DNA of 64,000 bases from Himantopus leucocephalus (Eukaryota; Chordata; Aves; Charadriiformes; Recurvirostridae). The position numbers were made by a program, and so were the translations under genes. Shown here in pieces: positions 26,222-37,672 of the stretch (its first letter is position 1; every line of letters starts with the position of its first letter). Under the pieces are notes generated by a model. The model was not told the origin of the DNA. It saw nothing but the letters and a program-made list of their open reading frames with translations, and ran no database searches. Location of the stretch: NCBI GenBank assembly GCA_003993805.1, contig RSEF01000002.1:10454674-10518673 (forward strand). The letters run 5' to 3'.

Positions 26222-26477
26222 AACAGCTCTGGATTCTGGTACTGACTCTACTACAGATTTTTGTGTCTGACTTTGAGGAAGTCTCTCCCCTTCTTCAGAG
26301 AGTGCAAAACAATTTCAGCTCTGTGCCAGCCAGATTCTGCCTCCTCTGTGTGTAAAACAGGAATAAGAAAACACAATTTGTCAATTTAAGCTGCCAGATC
26401 TTCATGGCAGTGTCTGATAAAGAACCTGACACAATACAGTTTTGATCTCTGATGCTTGTCGTAATATAAGTAATACT
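26222..26477 (+). mobile_element. MIR-like SINE, nearly full length
   Basis: Collinear with the amniote MIR-type SINE on the plus strand: CTGGATTCTGGTACTGACTC (family: CTGGGTTCTATTCCCAGCTC), TCTCTCCCCTTCTTCAGAG in the CORE region, GTAAAACAGGAATAA (family: GTAAAATGGGGATAA), then a 3' tail with TCTGATAAAGAACCTGACACAATACAG, TTTTGATCTCTGATGCTTGT and GTAATATAAGTAATACTA. Both the CORE and the tail are present, which makes it the most complete copy in the window. Diverged and non-functional. Confidence 0.75.
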
Positions 26478-27300
26478 AAAACTTGACTCTGGGTCATTTA
26501 AATACCACTCGGTGCATATCAGATAAAAACCTCTGTAGGTTACCTCAAGGTTTCTGATGCTCAGAATCAGGTCAATGAAATTCTGTATTCAAGGTTAATA
26601 AAAGAAATTGTGCATACTCATGTTATGCCCTACCGAACAACAATAAACGCTGCCAATACCTAATTTTAGCATCTCAAATACAAGGTTTTTCTTAAAAGAG
26701 AAAGCTAACAGCCCTTAGGAATGACAAGAGCTTCACTGAGTTCAAGCATTTTTTCCCACTGTATTTTTCAGAAAATTTGCAACATAAATCATGGTTTGTG
26801 ACTTGAAAGTACTCAACACTGGCCTTAACTCGGCTCACACTACTGTCATCCATAAAGCCCTGTTATCTTTACTGGCAACAGACACAGGACAGAGCCAAGT
26901 GCTTTTGAAAATCTCACCTGTATTCAACAACAACAGACAAAATCTGCCTTAAGGTTAAGGTTCACACGCAAGCACTAAATTGGGAAATGTCAGATTTAAG
27001 CCTCAAGGTCCACAAGCTGTAGTTCAGCCCCTTGTGTGCATGTATTGTGCTAGAGTCTAATTATATATCCTGCACACTTTCAACTGCCTCAGATGTTGCA
27101 CCAAGTGGCTGGTGCTCACACATAATGAGGCCTCTTCAATATTTCATTTGATCTTCACCTTTGTGTGTGTGGACTTATTTGCGGCACACAATCCCGGCCG
27201 ACTTTAAAGGCAGACTTATCAATTTTCTCATAGCGGTTTCTATGGAGCTCATCACTACAATATGTGAGTGCTTCAAATATTCATCACTTTCTTTCCACAG
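26478..27300. other. Unique non-coding sequence
   Basis: I see no gene, repeat or regulatory signal that I can support. A few CpGs near 27191-27200 do not amount to an island. Confidence 0.5.
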
Positions 27301-27415
27301 CACCTCTACGTGGTGAAGAGAAGATATTATCCCATTGCACAGATGGGGAGCTGAGTCAGAGAATGATTAAGGTCAAACATTTTGCTAATTTAGGATGTCC
27401 AATTTCAGACACCTA
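27301..27415 (-). mobile_element. MIR-like SINE remnant
   Basis: On the plus strand the segment reads TATTATCCCATTGCACAGATGGGGAGCTGAGTCAGAGAATGATTAAGGTCA (first and last parts match family TATTATCCCCATTTTACAGATGGGG and AGGTCACAC), i.e. the reverse complement of the MIR CORE and anticodon-side region. Only the central part is recognisable. Confidence 0.7.
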
Positions 27416-27529
27416 AGATCAGACTTTTTTCAGAGTAATTATCATAACTTTATACAGTTAAGTATAGCTCCTATCTAGTTCATTTGCAGCTAGAAATGTC
27501 TAGCACTTCTGAAAGTCAGGAAAAAAAAA

Positions 27530-27629
27530 NNNNNNNNNNNNNNNNNNNNNNNNNNNNNNNNNNNNNNNNNNNNNNNNNNNNNNNNNNNNNNNNNNNNNNN
27601 NNNNNNNNNNNNNNNNNNNNNNNNNNNNN
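27530..27629. other. Assembly gap, 100 N
   Basis: Placeholder gap preceded directly by a run of nine A. A long homopolymer or a poly-A-ended insertion may have stopped the assembly here. Frames spanning the gap are meaningless. Confidence 0.98.
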
Positions 27630-27856
27630 CAGTTGACAATTTTAGGAATGCACACCAAGAAGATAAAAAAAATTTAAAATAATAATCATACAAAAAACAC
27701 AGAGTTATACAATGCAAATCTGTATTTGTTTGAAATTGAGGAAAATAAGCATTACCTGTTCTTGTTGTTGGGCTTGTTTCCCTGATGCATTTTGCTCCTT
27801 GGCTGTAGTCATGCTCACCTATTTGTGCCCACTGCAGTGGCAAACAGGATTTTACA

Positions 27857-27900
27857 GTGTGTGTGTGTGTGTGTAAGCTTGTCTGTGTGTGTTCAGACAT

Positions 27901-27933
<33 letters not shown>

Positions 27934-27934
27934 A
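27857..27934. repeat. Inverted (GT)n and (CA)n microsatellite
   Basis: A (GT)9 run at 27857-27874 is followed after about 25 bases by a CATACACGCGCGCGCACAC-type run extending to about 27933. The two blocks are complementary, so the locus can pair as a hairpin, and the alternating purine-pyrimidine CG/CA block can adopt Z-DNA. It lies about 140 bp upstream of the TATA-like box and 250 bp upstream of the CpG island. Confidence 0.9.
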
Positions 27935-28070
27935 AGACTAAAGGGATAAGGATGAGTAACTAGTCCATCACTTAATCACCAGCTGAGAAATTTCCCACCC
28001 CCACAAAAAGAAATAAATAAAAATGCAATGTAAAAAAGCACTAGTCTAGCTGTCTTCCCCCTTGAGCCTC

Positions 28071-28080
28071 TAAAATAAAA
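28071..28080 (+). promoter_or_regulatory. TATA-like box upstream of CpG island
   Basis: TAAAATAAAA, followed by a GCAGGAGCAGGAGCAGAGAG tract. If used, transcription would begin near 28100, just before the CpG island. AT-rich decamers are frequent in this window, so the call depends wholly on its position next to the island. Confidence 0.3.
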
Positions 28081-28189
28081 GCAGGAGCAGGAGCAGAGAG
28101 AAGGATGCTGTGGGGGCTTCTTCAATTAGCAACAGCCTCTGCAATCGTCACAGAAACAATGATAACTGCTTGGCAACCAGCAACTGGCA

Positions 28190-28830
28190 GCTCGGAGCCG
28201 GGAGGCAGCGATGTGGTCCTCGCTCCCCACCTCCACGGCGGCAGCCCGCGCGTTGCGCATGCACCGGCCGCCTCGGAGCACAATGTGCCGCTCGCTGGCG
28301 ATGTACAAAGCCGGAGCTCGGCAGTCATCTCCCCTCCCGCAGCCAGGGGAAAGGGGCCGCAGGAATTACATCCCGCATTCCCCGCGATGCCGGCAACGGG
28401 AGTCCCGCGGATGCGGAGTTTCTGGCAGATGCACTCTCGTCTTCTCCCAACTTGCGGAGGTTTCGATGCCCTGGCAGTCCCCGGCTATGAAGGAGAGCTG
28501 TGCCACGGCATTTTTGGAGGATGCAATGTGCGCTCCCAGGGAAGCAGGTTCCCACCGATGGGACCCAGAGAGCACCAATGCTCCCCGAGGAGCTGCTTGC
28601 CTCACTGCCAAAGGGTGGCACGTTCACCGGAGTAAAACATGCCCCCAGCCTTCCCCAGCCCTCTCCATGTCCCTGATGTGACGGGGGCCACTTTGCATTT
28701 CTGGTACCGTGGCTGCCTCCCGCGCACTTGCAGCTGCCATGTAGGTCACATTGCAGGGTGACACACCAGCGAGCGCTGCCTGCTCGCTCCCCGCGGACTC
28801 CCTGCCATAACAGAGATCTCTCCACTACAG
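28190..28830. promoter_or_regulatory. CpG island, candidate promoter or first exon
   Basis: By my count about 40 CpG dinucleotides lie in roughly 640 bp, with eight each in the 60-base lines starting at 28201, 28261 and 28381, while the surrounding kilobases have almost none. Sequence is visibly GC-rich. A TTGCGCATGCACCGG site at about 28253-28267 resembles an NRF1 motif (GCGCATGCGC), and CTTGGCAACCAGCAAC at 28169-28184 resembles RFX half-sites. Open frames of 126-176 codons on both strands arise because stops are rare in GC-rich DNA; none gives a protein I recognise. Unmethylated CpG islands mark vertebrate promoters, so this is the likeliest transcription start in the window, with direction undecided: the TATA-like box favours plus. 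Confidence 0.75.
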
Positions 28831-31800
28831 CAGAGCTGCCAAACAAGCCCTCCTAGCCCACTTGCCCACCTTGCTGCCAGCACGGGGTGACATGGGGTGT
28901 GCCTGACCATGAGGCATAAAGCCAGTACTGCTCTCCAGTAACCCTCAGGGGACCAAACGTAGTTGGAAAAAACTTAAAGCAGCTTGAAGGGACGTTTGCT
29001 CAGGACTGGTGCAAGCCCCAGCTCACCTCAACATCAGGTGACACGAAACTGCCATGTTGCTGCTTTTCCCCTCCTCACCTCCTTCCCAGCGCACCCAACG
29101 TACGGGGCTGGACCGAGCCCAGAGCTTGCCTCTGTGCTGTAGCGCTGGATGAAGCTAAATGTTTTCTCACTCACGTGATACTGGGATGTCTGCTGAGTCT
29201 GCAAATAACCAGCTAAGGAAAGGGAACATCAGAGTATTTATCTGACAAGGAAGTGATTATGCCCCATTTGATCCTAAATTTTACAGCACAGATTTATTAT
29301 ACAAGGTCACATTCACCGGGAGCACAGCTCCGCTGGAGGCAATCTCTCCTTTCACCAGAGATGAGTTCGATCCTTCTTGGTTCAGGGACAGATCAACAGC
29401 AGGCCAAGTTTTCCTAGAGATTATCTACTAGCCACCACTCAGACCTCCTAAGCATTTCTGCGTTTTCACCATTACGTATCACATCAGTTTATAGAAACTA
29501 CAACATAAAAGATCTGCCACATGGAATCGTGCTGGTAAGAAACTGGACAACCTTGCCTGGTCCCAGGCGCCAGGATCCAGGCAACAGCTCATTAAAAAAA
29601 AAGTGAATAGCACCTCTTTAACAAGAAGCAATAATTTACATTTAAATCTACCAGCCTGTGTCAACCTCTTGCTGGGCTGTACTATGACACAATCCCAGCT
29701 TACATTGCAATTTCATCTCTTTGGTCCCAATAGTTTTAGTCACAATATTTTGTGGATGTTTATAGTGAGGTTATTCTTGCTCATACATTTTTCCCTAGCC
29801 ATCAGAACACAATTGCTTTCAAGGTCTTGTATAAGTGGATCAGCTTGAATTTTCCAATTGGCTTGGTCTATTTCTCTACCCGTTGTGGGTAATAATGAAG
29901 GCTTCTTTACTCCACGCTTCTGCTATTTTTCTTTCCAAGAGGAATTCAAACAAAACAAAACTGTATTTGGGTTTTCTTTTTTTTTTTTTTACTTTCTTAC
30001 AGTATATCCTGGAAATTTCTGCAAAACAGATCACTTCCAAAACATAGACCGTTCACTGGGTCCCTGACCCCTCAGTACTTACACTGGCAATCACTGAGCT
30101 TAACTGCACTGTTATTGAAAATAAATATATTTGTACCTGTCTGTTTACCCTTGCACGCCCTCCCCATGCATACTCAATTCTTTCATGGTTAACAATTTAA
30201 GACACACAGTTTTCAATAGCTCTGGAAATAGCCACTCTCCTTAGAATGTAGATTTTTCCCAATAAGCTTCTTGTTGGACACACAGGAAGTTAATTGTGCT
30301 AATTAGTCCAGCAGTTAGCTATGCAAATGCATATGGCTTAGCCTCATTACATAGGTGCATTACGATGCTGAGTGTTCTCACTGCGCATCCCAATGTTTTG
30401 GCACAGCAACCCCAGTGTTACTGAAGTGCCTTGGTGTCTCTGCCCGGTGGTACCCCCCTGTCACCCCTGACCCGTGCAGGGGGTTTCATCTCCTCAGATG
30501 GCCACAAGCTCACATTCGCTGCCAGGAGGATGTGGAACCAGGGGACAGTCACATCCTCCGGCTCTCTGCCACCATCGTTCCTTGATCAAAGGGGTTCAGA
30601 GGTTGCCAAACACCTCCTGGGGAGACGCTAGAGGAGGAAGCAGTGGCCATTGCTATTCAGAAATACTCATTACTGACTGGCACAGAATAATCTGCTCACA
30701 TATTAGCAGGGCTGAGGCCATCCATCCTGACCTCTGTGCTATGTTAGGATACCAACTTTATTGCTTGGCTGAGTCATCAGTTATGAAAGATTAATACATC
30801 CTTATCACGGGACAAGAACCAGTATCTACCAACCTCAGCAGCTGCTCGGGCAGAAGGATTTATACAGACAGACCCATTTAGGGTGTTGCAGGAGGGACTG
30901 GCACTGGGAATATGACCCTCCCATCCATCCCACCCCACAGCATCCCAGCTGATCACAGGGATACAGGCAGCACATTTTTTCTCCCCGCCAGGTTTGAAGG
31001 TGCATCAGGGTGTTCATCCTCTACCACCCATCATCTGCAACAGGTTTGCCTCCACTGGCTGCCTGGGCTACGTGCAGGGTCTATCTCCAGGCTTGCTGCC
31101 TGCCGCACAAGCTGCACTCTCATGAGCATCCTCCATTAATCCATGCAGTCCACACCGTGACGTCACTGGGAGAGCTCAGAAGCACTGCTATGAGCACAGA
31201 CAGACAGCTCTCCCTGTTAACCAAGATGCATGTTCAAAATGCCAACTACAACCACATGAATGGCATCCCCACGCTTGACATCAATTAGCTCCTCCAGCAC
31301 CATGGCAGGACAGACAGCCATTTCCCTCCCATCAGGAGAGGAACCAGTAACAGGTGAATGGAACTGTTCCCAGCTTCTCAACTCATCTTCCCCCAGACTG
31401 CTCATTTCAACAAAATCATGCAGCGCTGCACTAAGACAGATAATTTTTAATTACCTTGTAACAAATTAGTCACACATGTCCTAGAGCTTTTCCTGTTAGA
31501 ACGGAAGTGCTTCACGCCCCTGAGACTGGCAGGAACAGGATTGTGGTCTCATTGTGGGATCATTCTCAAAACACTCCCAGGAGTTCCTGGAGAGCATCTC
31601 CACCACCACTACAGAGCTCCCTCATGCTCAAAGATTGTTGCAATCCTTTCACGCTGCAAATGGAATATGCTGCTGCAATGGCTCTGGAAGACAAGGTGGA
31701 CTAAAACCTTAAAAAGTCATCACCATGAAGACCTATGAACTCTTAGGAGCTAAAACACAATAACCATTGTTTATGACCATGCATTACAGCAATGCATACT

Positions 31801-32105
31801 AGGTTTGTTATTGCTCCTAAACATTTTTAAGCAGATCAGTTTACTAAGACCATCCTTGATCCTGCCCCTCCATGTAGGTAGAGGTCTCTGCTGCCCATGG
31901 ATGCAGAGAAGCCCCTTCCTGGGAAGCAGCAATGGGCTCTCAGGAGTCAGTGCAGAGCATTCCCATCCCCTGCCCGTTACAGAGGCCAAATTCAAGAGCA
32001 GCCTGGGTTCGCAGGGAGCCCTCCAGCTGCACACATCTGTTCAAGGGAGTACAGACTAAGCAAGGGCAGTAATAAGCCTGCAGCAGAAGTGGGCATAGTT
32101 ATTGG
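28831..32105. other. Unique non-coding sequence downstream of the CpG island
   Basis: Moderately GC-rich patches at about 28.9-29.1 kb and 30.4-31.1 kb, otherwise AT-rich. No exon with convincing splice sites and no named repeat recognised. A poly-T lies at about 29979-29990. The 30.3-31.7 kb part has many overlapping frames of 60-106 codons on both strands, consistent with composition. Confidence 0.45.
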
Positions 32106-32678
32106 ATGCAAAACCCTTCTTCTCCTTTGAAACCTGGGGTTCTGGCTCATCCACACTGGGCTATTTATTCCCCCTTCATTACCACATCAAGGAAGTTGAA
32201 GCCAGTGGGCAGAATGGGTAGAAATGAACGTTCCTTGATTAACTACACCTTTACACAGTCTACTAATGTTCTCCCCTCTCCAGATAAAGACCAATCCCCA
32301 TGGAGAGCTATGTATTTGAAACTTTTAGTGGGTCTAAACCATGGGTACCTGGGGTGTGGTAATGTAACCTCCAGCAGAACACACCACATGATCTGCTTTT
32401 GTACAGCCAGTCCCTCTGAGCTTCGCACTTGCTCCCAGTTCCCATTGGTTTGGCCGGTTTGTTTTCAGTTGAGGGAGCACACATGGCCCAGGAAAGCATG
32501 TGCTCTGGCAAGCTGTGACAGTGGAGAGACCTACTCACAGGTAGGTTACAAGGGAAAAGTCTTAAGGGTACAGTTTTTAGGCTACGATGTTACAGAGGTA
32601 CTAGATGCTAGTAAGATACCTCAGGAAGAGAGACAGAGTCTGCTAGCACAGACATCTGCCATAAGAAAGGTGAGGTGA
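32106..32678 (+). other. Longest open frame in the window (190 codons), coding status doubtful
   Basis: No homology recognised over most of it. The last 45 residues look more protein-like than the rest: charged and aliphatic residues alternate, from VGYKGKVLRVQFLGYDVTEV to a QEERQSLLAQ segment. That part is bounded by a possible acceptor (CTACTCACAG, ending 32540) with a poor pyrimidine tract and by possible donors (AAG/GTGAGG at 32669 or GAG/GTGAGC at 32674). The frame stops two codons after the first donor. A frame of this length is near what chance allows in 64 kb, so I give it as a candidate exon only. No signal peptide or membrane span is visible. Confidence 0.15.
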
Positions 32679-34342
32679 GCTTGTAAAAATGTTGTAGCCA
32701 TGGATTTTAGCATTCAGTCGTTTGAAAAGTGATTAACATAGCTTGAATCAAAGCAGGCCTACAGGATGCAAGGGGAACAGTGCTCAGTATGCATCGGCGC
32801 TGCTTTCCGGGGGGGGACACAGCAGGGTGGGGACACAAAGCTAACAGCTCCCGGCAGCTCCTGCAGCAACTATCTGAGAAGAAGGTCTACCTTACCTATG
32901 CTCTTCTAGGACCAGTGGCGTACTCCCCCAAAGGTAAATCCATTTAATCTCCAAGGCTGATTTAATACATTTGCAGCTGCCCTACTGCCCCACCATTCCA
33001 GCTTTCCTAGAGAACTTCAAAGAGTGAGGAACCAGAGGGAAGGGTCTCTACAAAGCAGGCTGTGCATGGCATCATCGTGGTCCTGCAAATGTGCCAAGGC
33101 ATGCTGGTGACCAGTTCACTCTGCTCAGTCCCAGTGCCAACATCTCATCCACACAAAAAGCAATGGCACAACCCGTCTTTATTCTGGACCTCTATGGCAC
33201 AGACGCAGTGAGTCAGAGGGATCCGTGCTCCTCCACTGCAGGTCCTTCTGGAGGTAAAGCACTCCTCACATAGGGGATGCCAGAGCAGAACAGGGAGCTG
33301 TAAAACCGTGAGGGCTGCATGGTTAAAAACTCTCTTTACAGGAGCTTTTAGATGCTGCAAAAGCAGTCAGACATCCTGGCTGTTCATTCTGGAGGTCTCT
33401 GTTCTGTGCTTATCTGAATAAGCTTTGGAAAGGGAGAATTTAATTTTGTTTCGTTCTGAAAGCACGGTTTGTGCCCTGTCCCTCTCCAAGAATGTGACAA
33501 CAATAATATCACATTATTGCACAGCAATGTCCCCAGTTTGAATTAGGAATTGGAAACACTTAGATGGTACATCAGCTGATATCAGCCCTATTCCTACAAA
33601 GGCTTCAGAGCATCTCTATTGCTTACACACCATCCCCATGGTGGCTTCTCAACCTCGTTCCTATCAGAAGACCACAAAAACACTTAATCTTGTTCCAAAT
33701 TAATCCCTGTCTTTGGTAAGACTTCTCATCTTGTCAAAGGGCATCCCCAAAAAATTTTATTGTAAAGGGGGGAACAGCTTTGACCTTTAAGGATATGTAT
33801 TCATTAGCTTTGTCTTGCACCAGCCCTGCTACTGTCACCCCTCTCCAGTTGTCTCCAACATGTTGGTTTTGTCAGGGGTTAGCCATGGGGGAGTCTCTGT
33901 GTCCAAATGAATTTTCAGGGCCTCCATTGAGAACCTCTGTGGCTTGGGGATCCACTCAGATGGACAATTTTCCAAATTTCAAAGGTTCTCTGAACACGCT
34001 AGAGGCAATACCAGATTATGAATATAGTTACAGATAAAAAAATATATCACATTTCCATTACCCATGACCAAGATCATTAAGAAAGCAATTTGGTGTGGTA
34101 TTTTCATTTAACAGATCAAATCCAGTTTATTTAGTCAATACCATTAATTAGTTATTTATATTAATATCTGTTCCTACAGGGGATACACTTCAAAACAGCT
34201 TGCAAACTCCTCCTATCTGAGACAGCAGATATGCGCAGTGGAGGACACAGAGACAATGGGCACGGCAAGAACAACTTGTGGATCTGTGTAACAGTCCCAT
34301 GGTGTTGCTACTATTTGTGCATTACTGAAGCCTCAATTAGTT
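32679..34342. other. Unique non-coding sequence
   Basis: Nothing recognisable except a G-run (eight G) at about 32809-32816. Open frames are short. Confidence 0.5.
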
Positions 34343-34431
34343 CTTTTTTTTTCATTTAACTTAAGCGTGAGAAGGTGTTTTAAAGTNCTTTTTTTTTCAT
34401 TTAACTTAAGCATGAGAAGGTGGTTTAAAGT
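34343..34431. repeat. 44-bp direct duplication around a single N (assembly artefact)
   Basis: 34343-34386 and 34388-34431 both begin with C and nine T, then CATTTAACTTAAGC, and differ at two positions. They are separated by an N at 34387. Interpreted as an unmerged contig overlap. Confidence 0.85.
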
Positions 34432-34518
34432 GATTATAATAGTTTTATTTGAAGCGCTATATTCTGCTGCTCCACACTTCTCACTGCTGCTCCAAGTTCC
34501 AGGACCCCACAGTTCACG

Positions 34519-34555
34519 GTAAACAAATAAGACAACNGTGAACAAATAAGACAAT
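34519..34555. repeat. 18-bp direct duplication around a single N (assembly artefact)
   Basis: GTAAACAAATAAGACAAC and GTGAACAAATAAGACAAT flank an N at 34537. Same pattern as the other single-N joins, but short enough that a small real tandem repeat cannot be excluded. Confidence 0.7.
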
Positions 34556-37408
34556 GCTGGGATGCAAGCTGTGAAGAAGCCTGCTCACTTGTGTGCAGCT
34601 TAGAGCTGTTTTGCATAGCACTTTCTGGCCTAAATTGGAGTGTGACTCTGGGGAACACAGCAGTTACTTGTGCCCTTCTCACTTCTGGATTATGTACCCA
34701 CTCTGGTTTGCTCACCCCAAAGATCAAGCATGCATACTGATAATCAGGCATTCCTATTTAAGTGGATTATATTTTTCAAGGACACTACTTTTCATCCACT
34801 GACTATTTTTTGAGCCAGCATATATATTTAAATACATCATTCCAGCCCCAAGGACACGTGATTAGCAGTGCCATCGTTGTTTGGCACTGTGTTATCTCTG
34901 CAAGGAATACGGACCCTACCGCTGGCTTTTTTCTTCCCCTCTGCCTGTTCCTGCTGGTGTGACCTTGGCAGCTGTAATGCAACAGATGCCTCTTTCTCAC
35001 TTGTTTATCTATGTGAGAGAGACTTCTGAGGCCCCAACTTCAGTGCCAGCTGTGAATCGTCTCCAAATTGGTTTTTCAAAGTTTGCCTCCTCACAGTCTG
35101 GCTTAGTATTTCTGCTCCCCACAATCTTAGGGATCAATCTTCACTGACATTTCCCCCCTCCCTGGTTATTTCTGGGTAGCAGCTGAATCCCTCATTGATT
35201 CAGTACAGGCTCTTTCTGACTGTTGTTTTAGGAGTAAAAGGATTTATTTCTTTGCTCCCTACTTTTTTTTTTCCTCTTTATTTAAACATAATTTTTACGG
35301 AATAGCCACAATATATATTTCGTAACTCAAATACCCGGGTCAGAAAATGTAGAAGAGACTACCAGTGATGAGAAAACAGAGACAACAAAATAACCCCCCC
35401 AAATTACTGTCAAACAGAGAATCCCCATCTTCAAAACAGCTGTAACCATACTAGGCTATTTAGCAGCCTACTGCTTGGAAAAGGGAGAGCCTCATCTTCA
35501 TTTTTAGCTGCAACAGTGATTTATAGGATGAATAAATGATCTGCATATAAGATGATGACTGGTTTAAATGTAAATGTTGTGAAAGACTTCTTATGTAAGC
35601 ACATACAATTGCCTGAGAGAACCTCATGCATAAAAGCCACAGCTGGAGCAAGAGGCTTTTTAAGCATTTGTTTTATGAAGTACACTTTTCATGTCAATGG
35701 TTGTTATTTTTCATTTACTTTTATATCAGCTTTAACCAAAAAAAAAAAAGAAAAAAATACTTGAACTTACAACGTGATCTGTACACTTTCAATAGTGAGG
35801 TTATGCAAAATACTGGCAGTGTTAAAGCAGCTAGATGCACATAACATACATTCATCTTAACGATGTCACGTTTAGTTGGGAGTTATACCACCACAACTGA
35901 TGAGGTCTCACAAGCGATACAGGCATAAGGACCAAATGTCCTCAGTTTCTGAAGGTAAAAGCTGACAGGTGGCTGCATTGTATCCTGTAGGCTGGGCAGG
36001 GCTGAGCTCAGCTTTACGCAGCGGAGAGGGTAGCAAAGGCTGTGACCATTGGACCCTGATGAGCGGTGACCCATTGAACACCATGGTAGCCTCATGATAA
36101 CTTCTCACAAATACTCCCAAACAACATCAAGAGGGGCAAAGCTGTCAGCTCTGCCACCTGCACTAGTATTTTCATCGGAGTTTACTGCCTCCCCAAAACG
36201 CTTACTGGAGTCAGATGGCTTGTGGTGGTCACTGCCCTCAGTTACTGGTGGGGGCTGTGGTGGCTGCTAGTGTTTGTATACTAGTGGTTTTTTTTTCTCA
36301 AGTACTGCTAGTTCTCTTGGGATGAAATCTGTTATGGTAAACATATGTTGCTGCATTCCTACTAGCTCTATGGTAGATAAGCTTTTCCACCAGCCCAAAA
36401 TAATTGCCTTTTCAAGAGTCTGAACAATGAAAACACTGCAGACACTCGTCTTCTCTAAAAGAGGCACAAAGGAATCCAAGGCCCTTGCTGTCTGCTTCAC
36501 CTCTTTATTTATGGAGAAGGCAAAACCAAAATAGTTTCACATTCCTGTACTCAAGTCTTTGAAAGTGTAAGGAAAAGGCTGAAAACACCACTTGGACATA
36601 GCTCTACTTCCCTACTTGGATGAAACAAATGGTGCACAGATAGAGGTCACTTCTCTCACTTTCCCCCTCCGTGCCTCAGTACCCCCCCAGCATTCACCTT
36701 TCCGGATTGTAGGTCTTCCACAGAACATGTACTGAAGCAGAGGACAGCTGAAACTTGTTACCAGTATTTTGAACTCCCTCTAGTGGAAATGCTCTTTACG
36801 GAACATGGGCCAACTGGAAAAGCCTACCCAGAATCCCTACCAAAGAAGTAAAGGTACGTCTTTATTAAAAAAGAGAAAGAAGGGCATAAACAGAGTTGAC
36901 TTATTACTAGTACAACCTCAATAGTCTGCTTTCCTTGAGATGAAGCAAACAGAAACCAGAACAATGCCTTGCTCTAATTTTTAAAAACTGATCAGCAGTT
37001 TGGAGCACCTTTGAAAGGTTTCCTTTTCAGTGCATGAGAGGTGCTTTTCATAAGCGTGCTAGCACTGTCTTTGTTTTAGCTGCCTCAGCGGAGTACTCTT
37101 CAATTCTGAGAATACTGCACCAAACCACATTCCCGACTCACTTGAAACCAGATGACACAGTAAAGGAGGTGGAAATCTTACTGCATGATGTGCAAATGTG
37201 TACAACACATAACTGCCTGAATACAAACTTAAATAGCATAAGTAATTCAAGTAATGTAGCGGCAAGGTCCTGTTCCCATCCATTTATTTGATCTGCTTGT
37301 AACACAAGAGAATTGATGCAGAATGGATGCATAAGATCTATATATCCTATACATCTTACTGAAACCTTCTGGAGAACAGTAGGGCTCTGAGCACAGCATA
37401 AGACCTGT
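34556..37408. other. Unique non-coding sequence
   Basis: No gene or named repeat recognised. Holds a T-run near 35261-35271, an A-run near 35739-35757 and a T-run near 36288-36297. Frames are all under 90 codons. Confidence 0.5.
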
Positions 37409-37444
37409 AAAAGGTCTATACCCTTTAAAAGGTCTATACCCTTT
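37409..37444. repeat. Perfect 18-bp tandem duplication
   Basis: AAAAGGTCTATACCCTTT occurs twice head to tail without mismatch. Each unit also contains AAAGG and CCTTT, so the unit is a near-palindrome (AAAGG...CCTTT). It sits 40 bp before the single N at 37484. Confidence 0.9.
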
Positions 37445-37483
37445 ACTTAGCATTGATAACGTTCATTAATTACAGAGACATAG

Positions 37484-37484
37484 N
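37484..37484. other. Single-N join without flanking duplication
   Basis: An N between CAGAGACATAG and TCAGGCAGAG. No repeated flank is visible, so bases may be missing here. Similar isolated N positions occur at 48003 and 58236. Confidence 0.9.
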
Positions 37485-37656
37485 TCAGGCAGAGCTGGCG
37501 CAAGGGCAGCTTGCCCAGCACCTGACGTGCCGCAAGCAGAGGAGGTGTGAAACCCCTCACTTCTCTCCTTGGAATGACAAAGAGTGCCTCAACTTTGTCC
37601 CGAGCTGTCTCTACTGAAAGAAAGAACACGACTTTAAAAGGCTGCAACTGGCAGAG

Positions 37657-37672
37657 GCAGCAGCAGCAGCAG
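37657..37672. repeat. Short CAG trinucleotide run
   Basis: Five GCA units, within an open but unremarkable frame. Too short to be notably unstable. Confidence 0.8.

Noticed and set aside
27490..27930. 146-codon minus-strand frame
   Set aside because: It spans the 100-N gap and begins in the GT/CA microsatellite, so it is an artefact of unknown bases and repeats.
28105..28846. Long overlapping open frames (126-176 codons) on both strands in the CpG island
   Set aside because: GC-rich DNA lacks stops in every frame; none of the translations shows a domain, and both strands are equally open.
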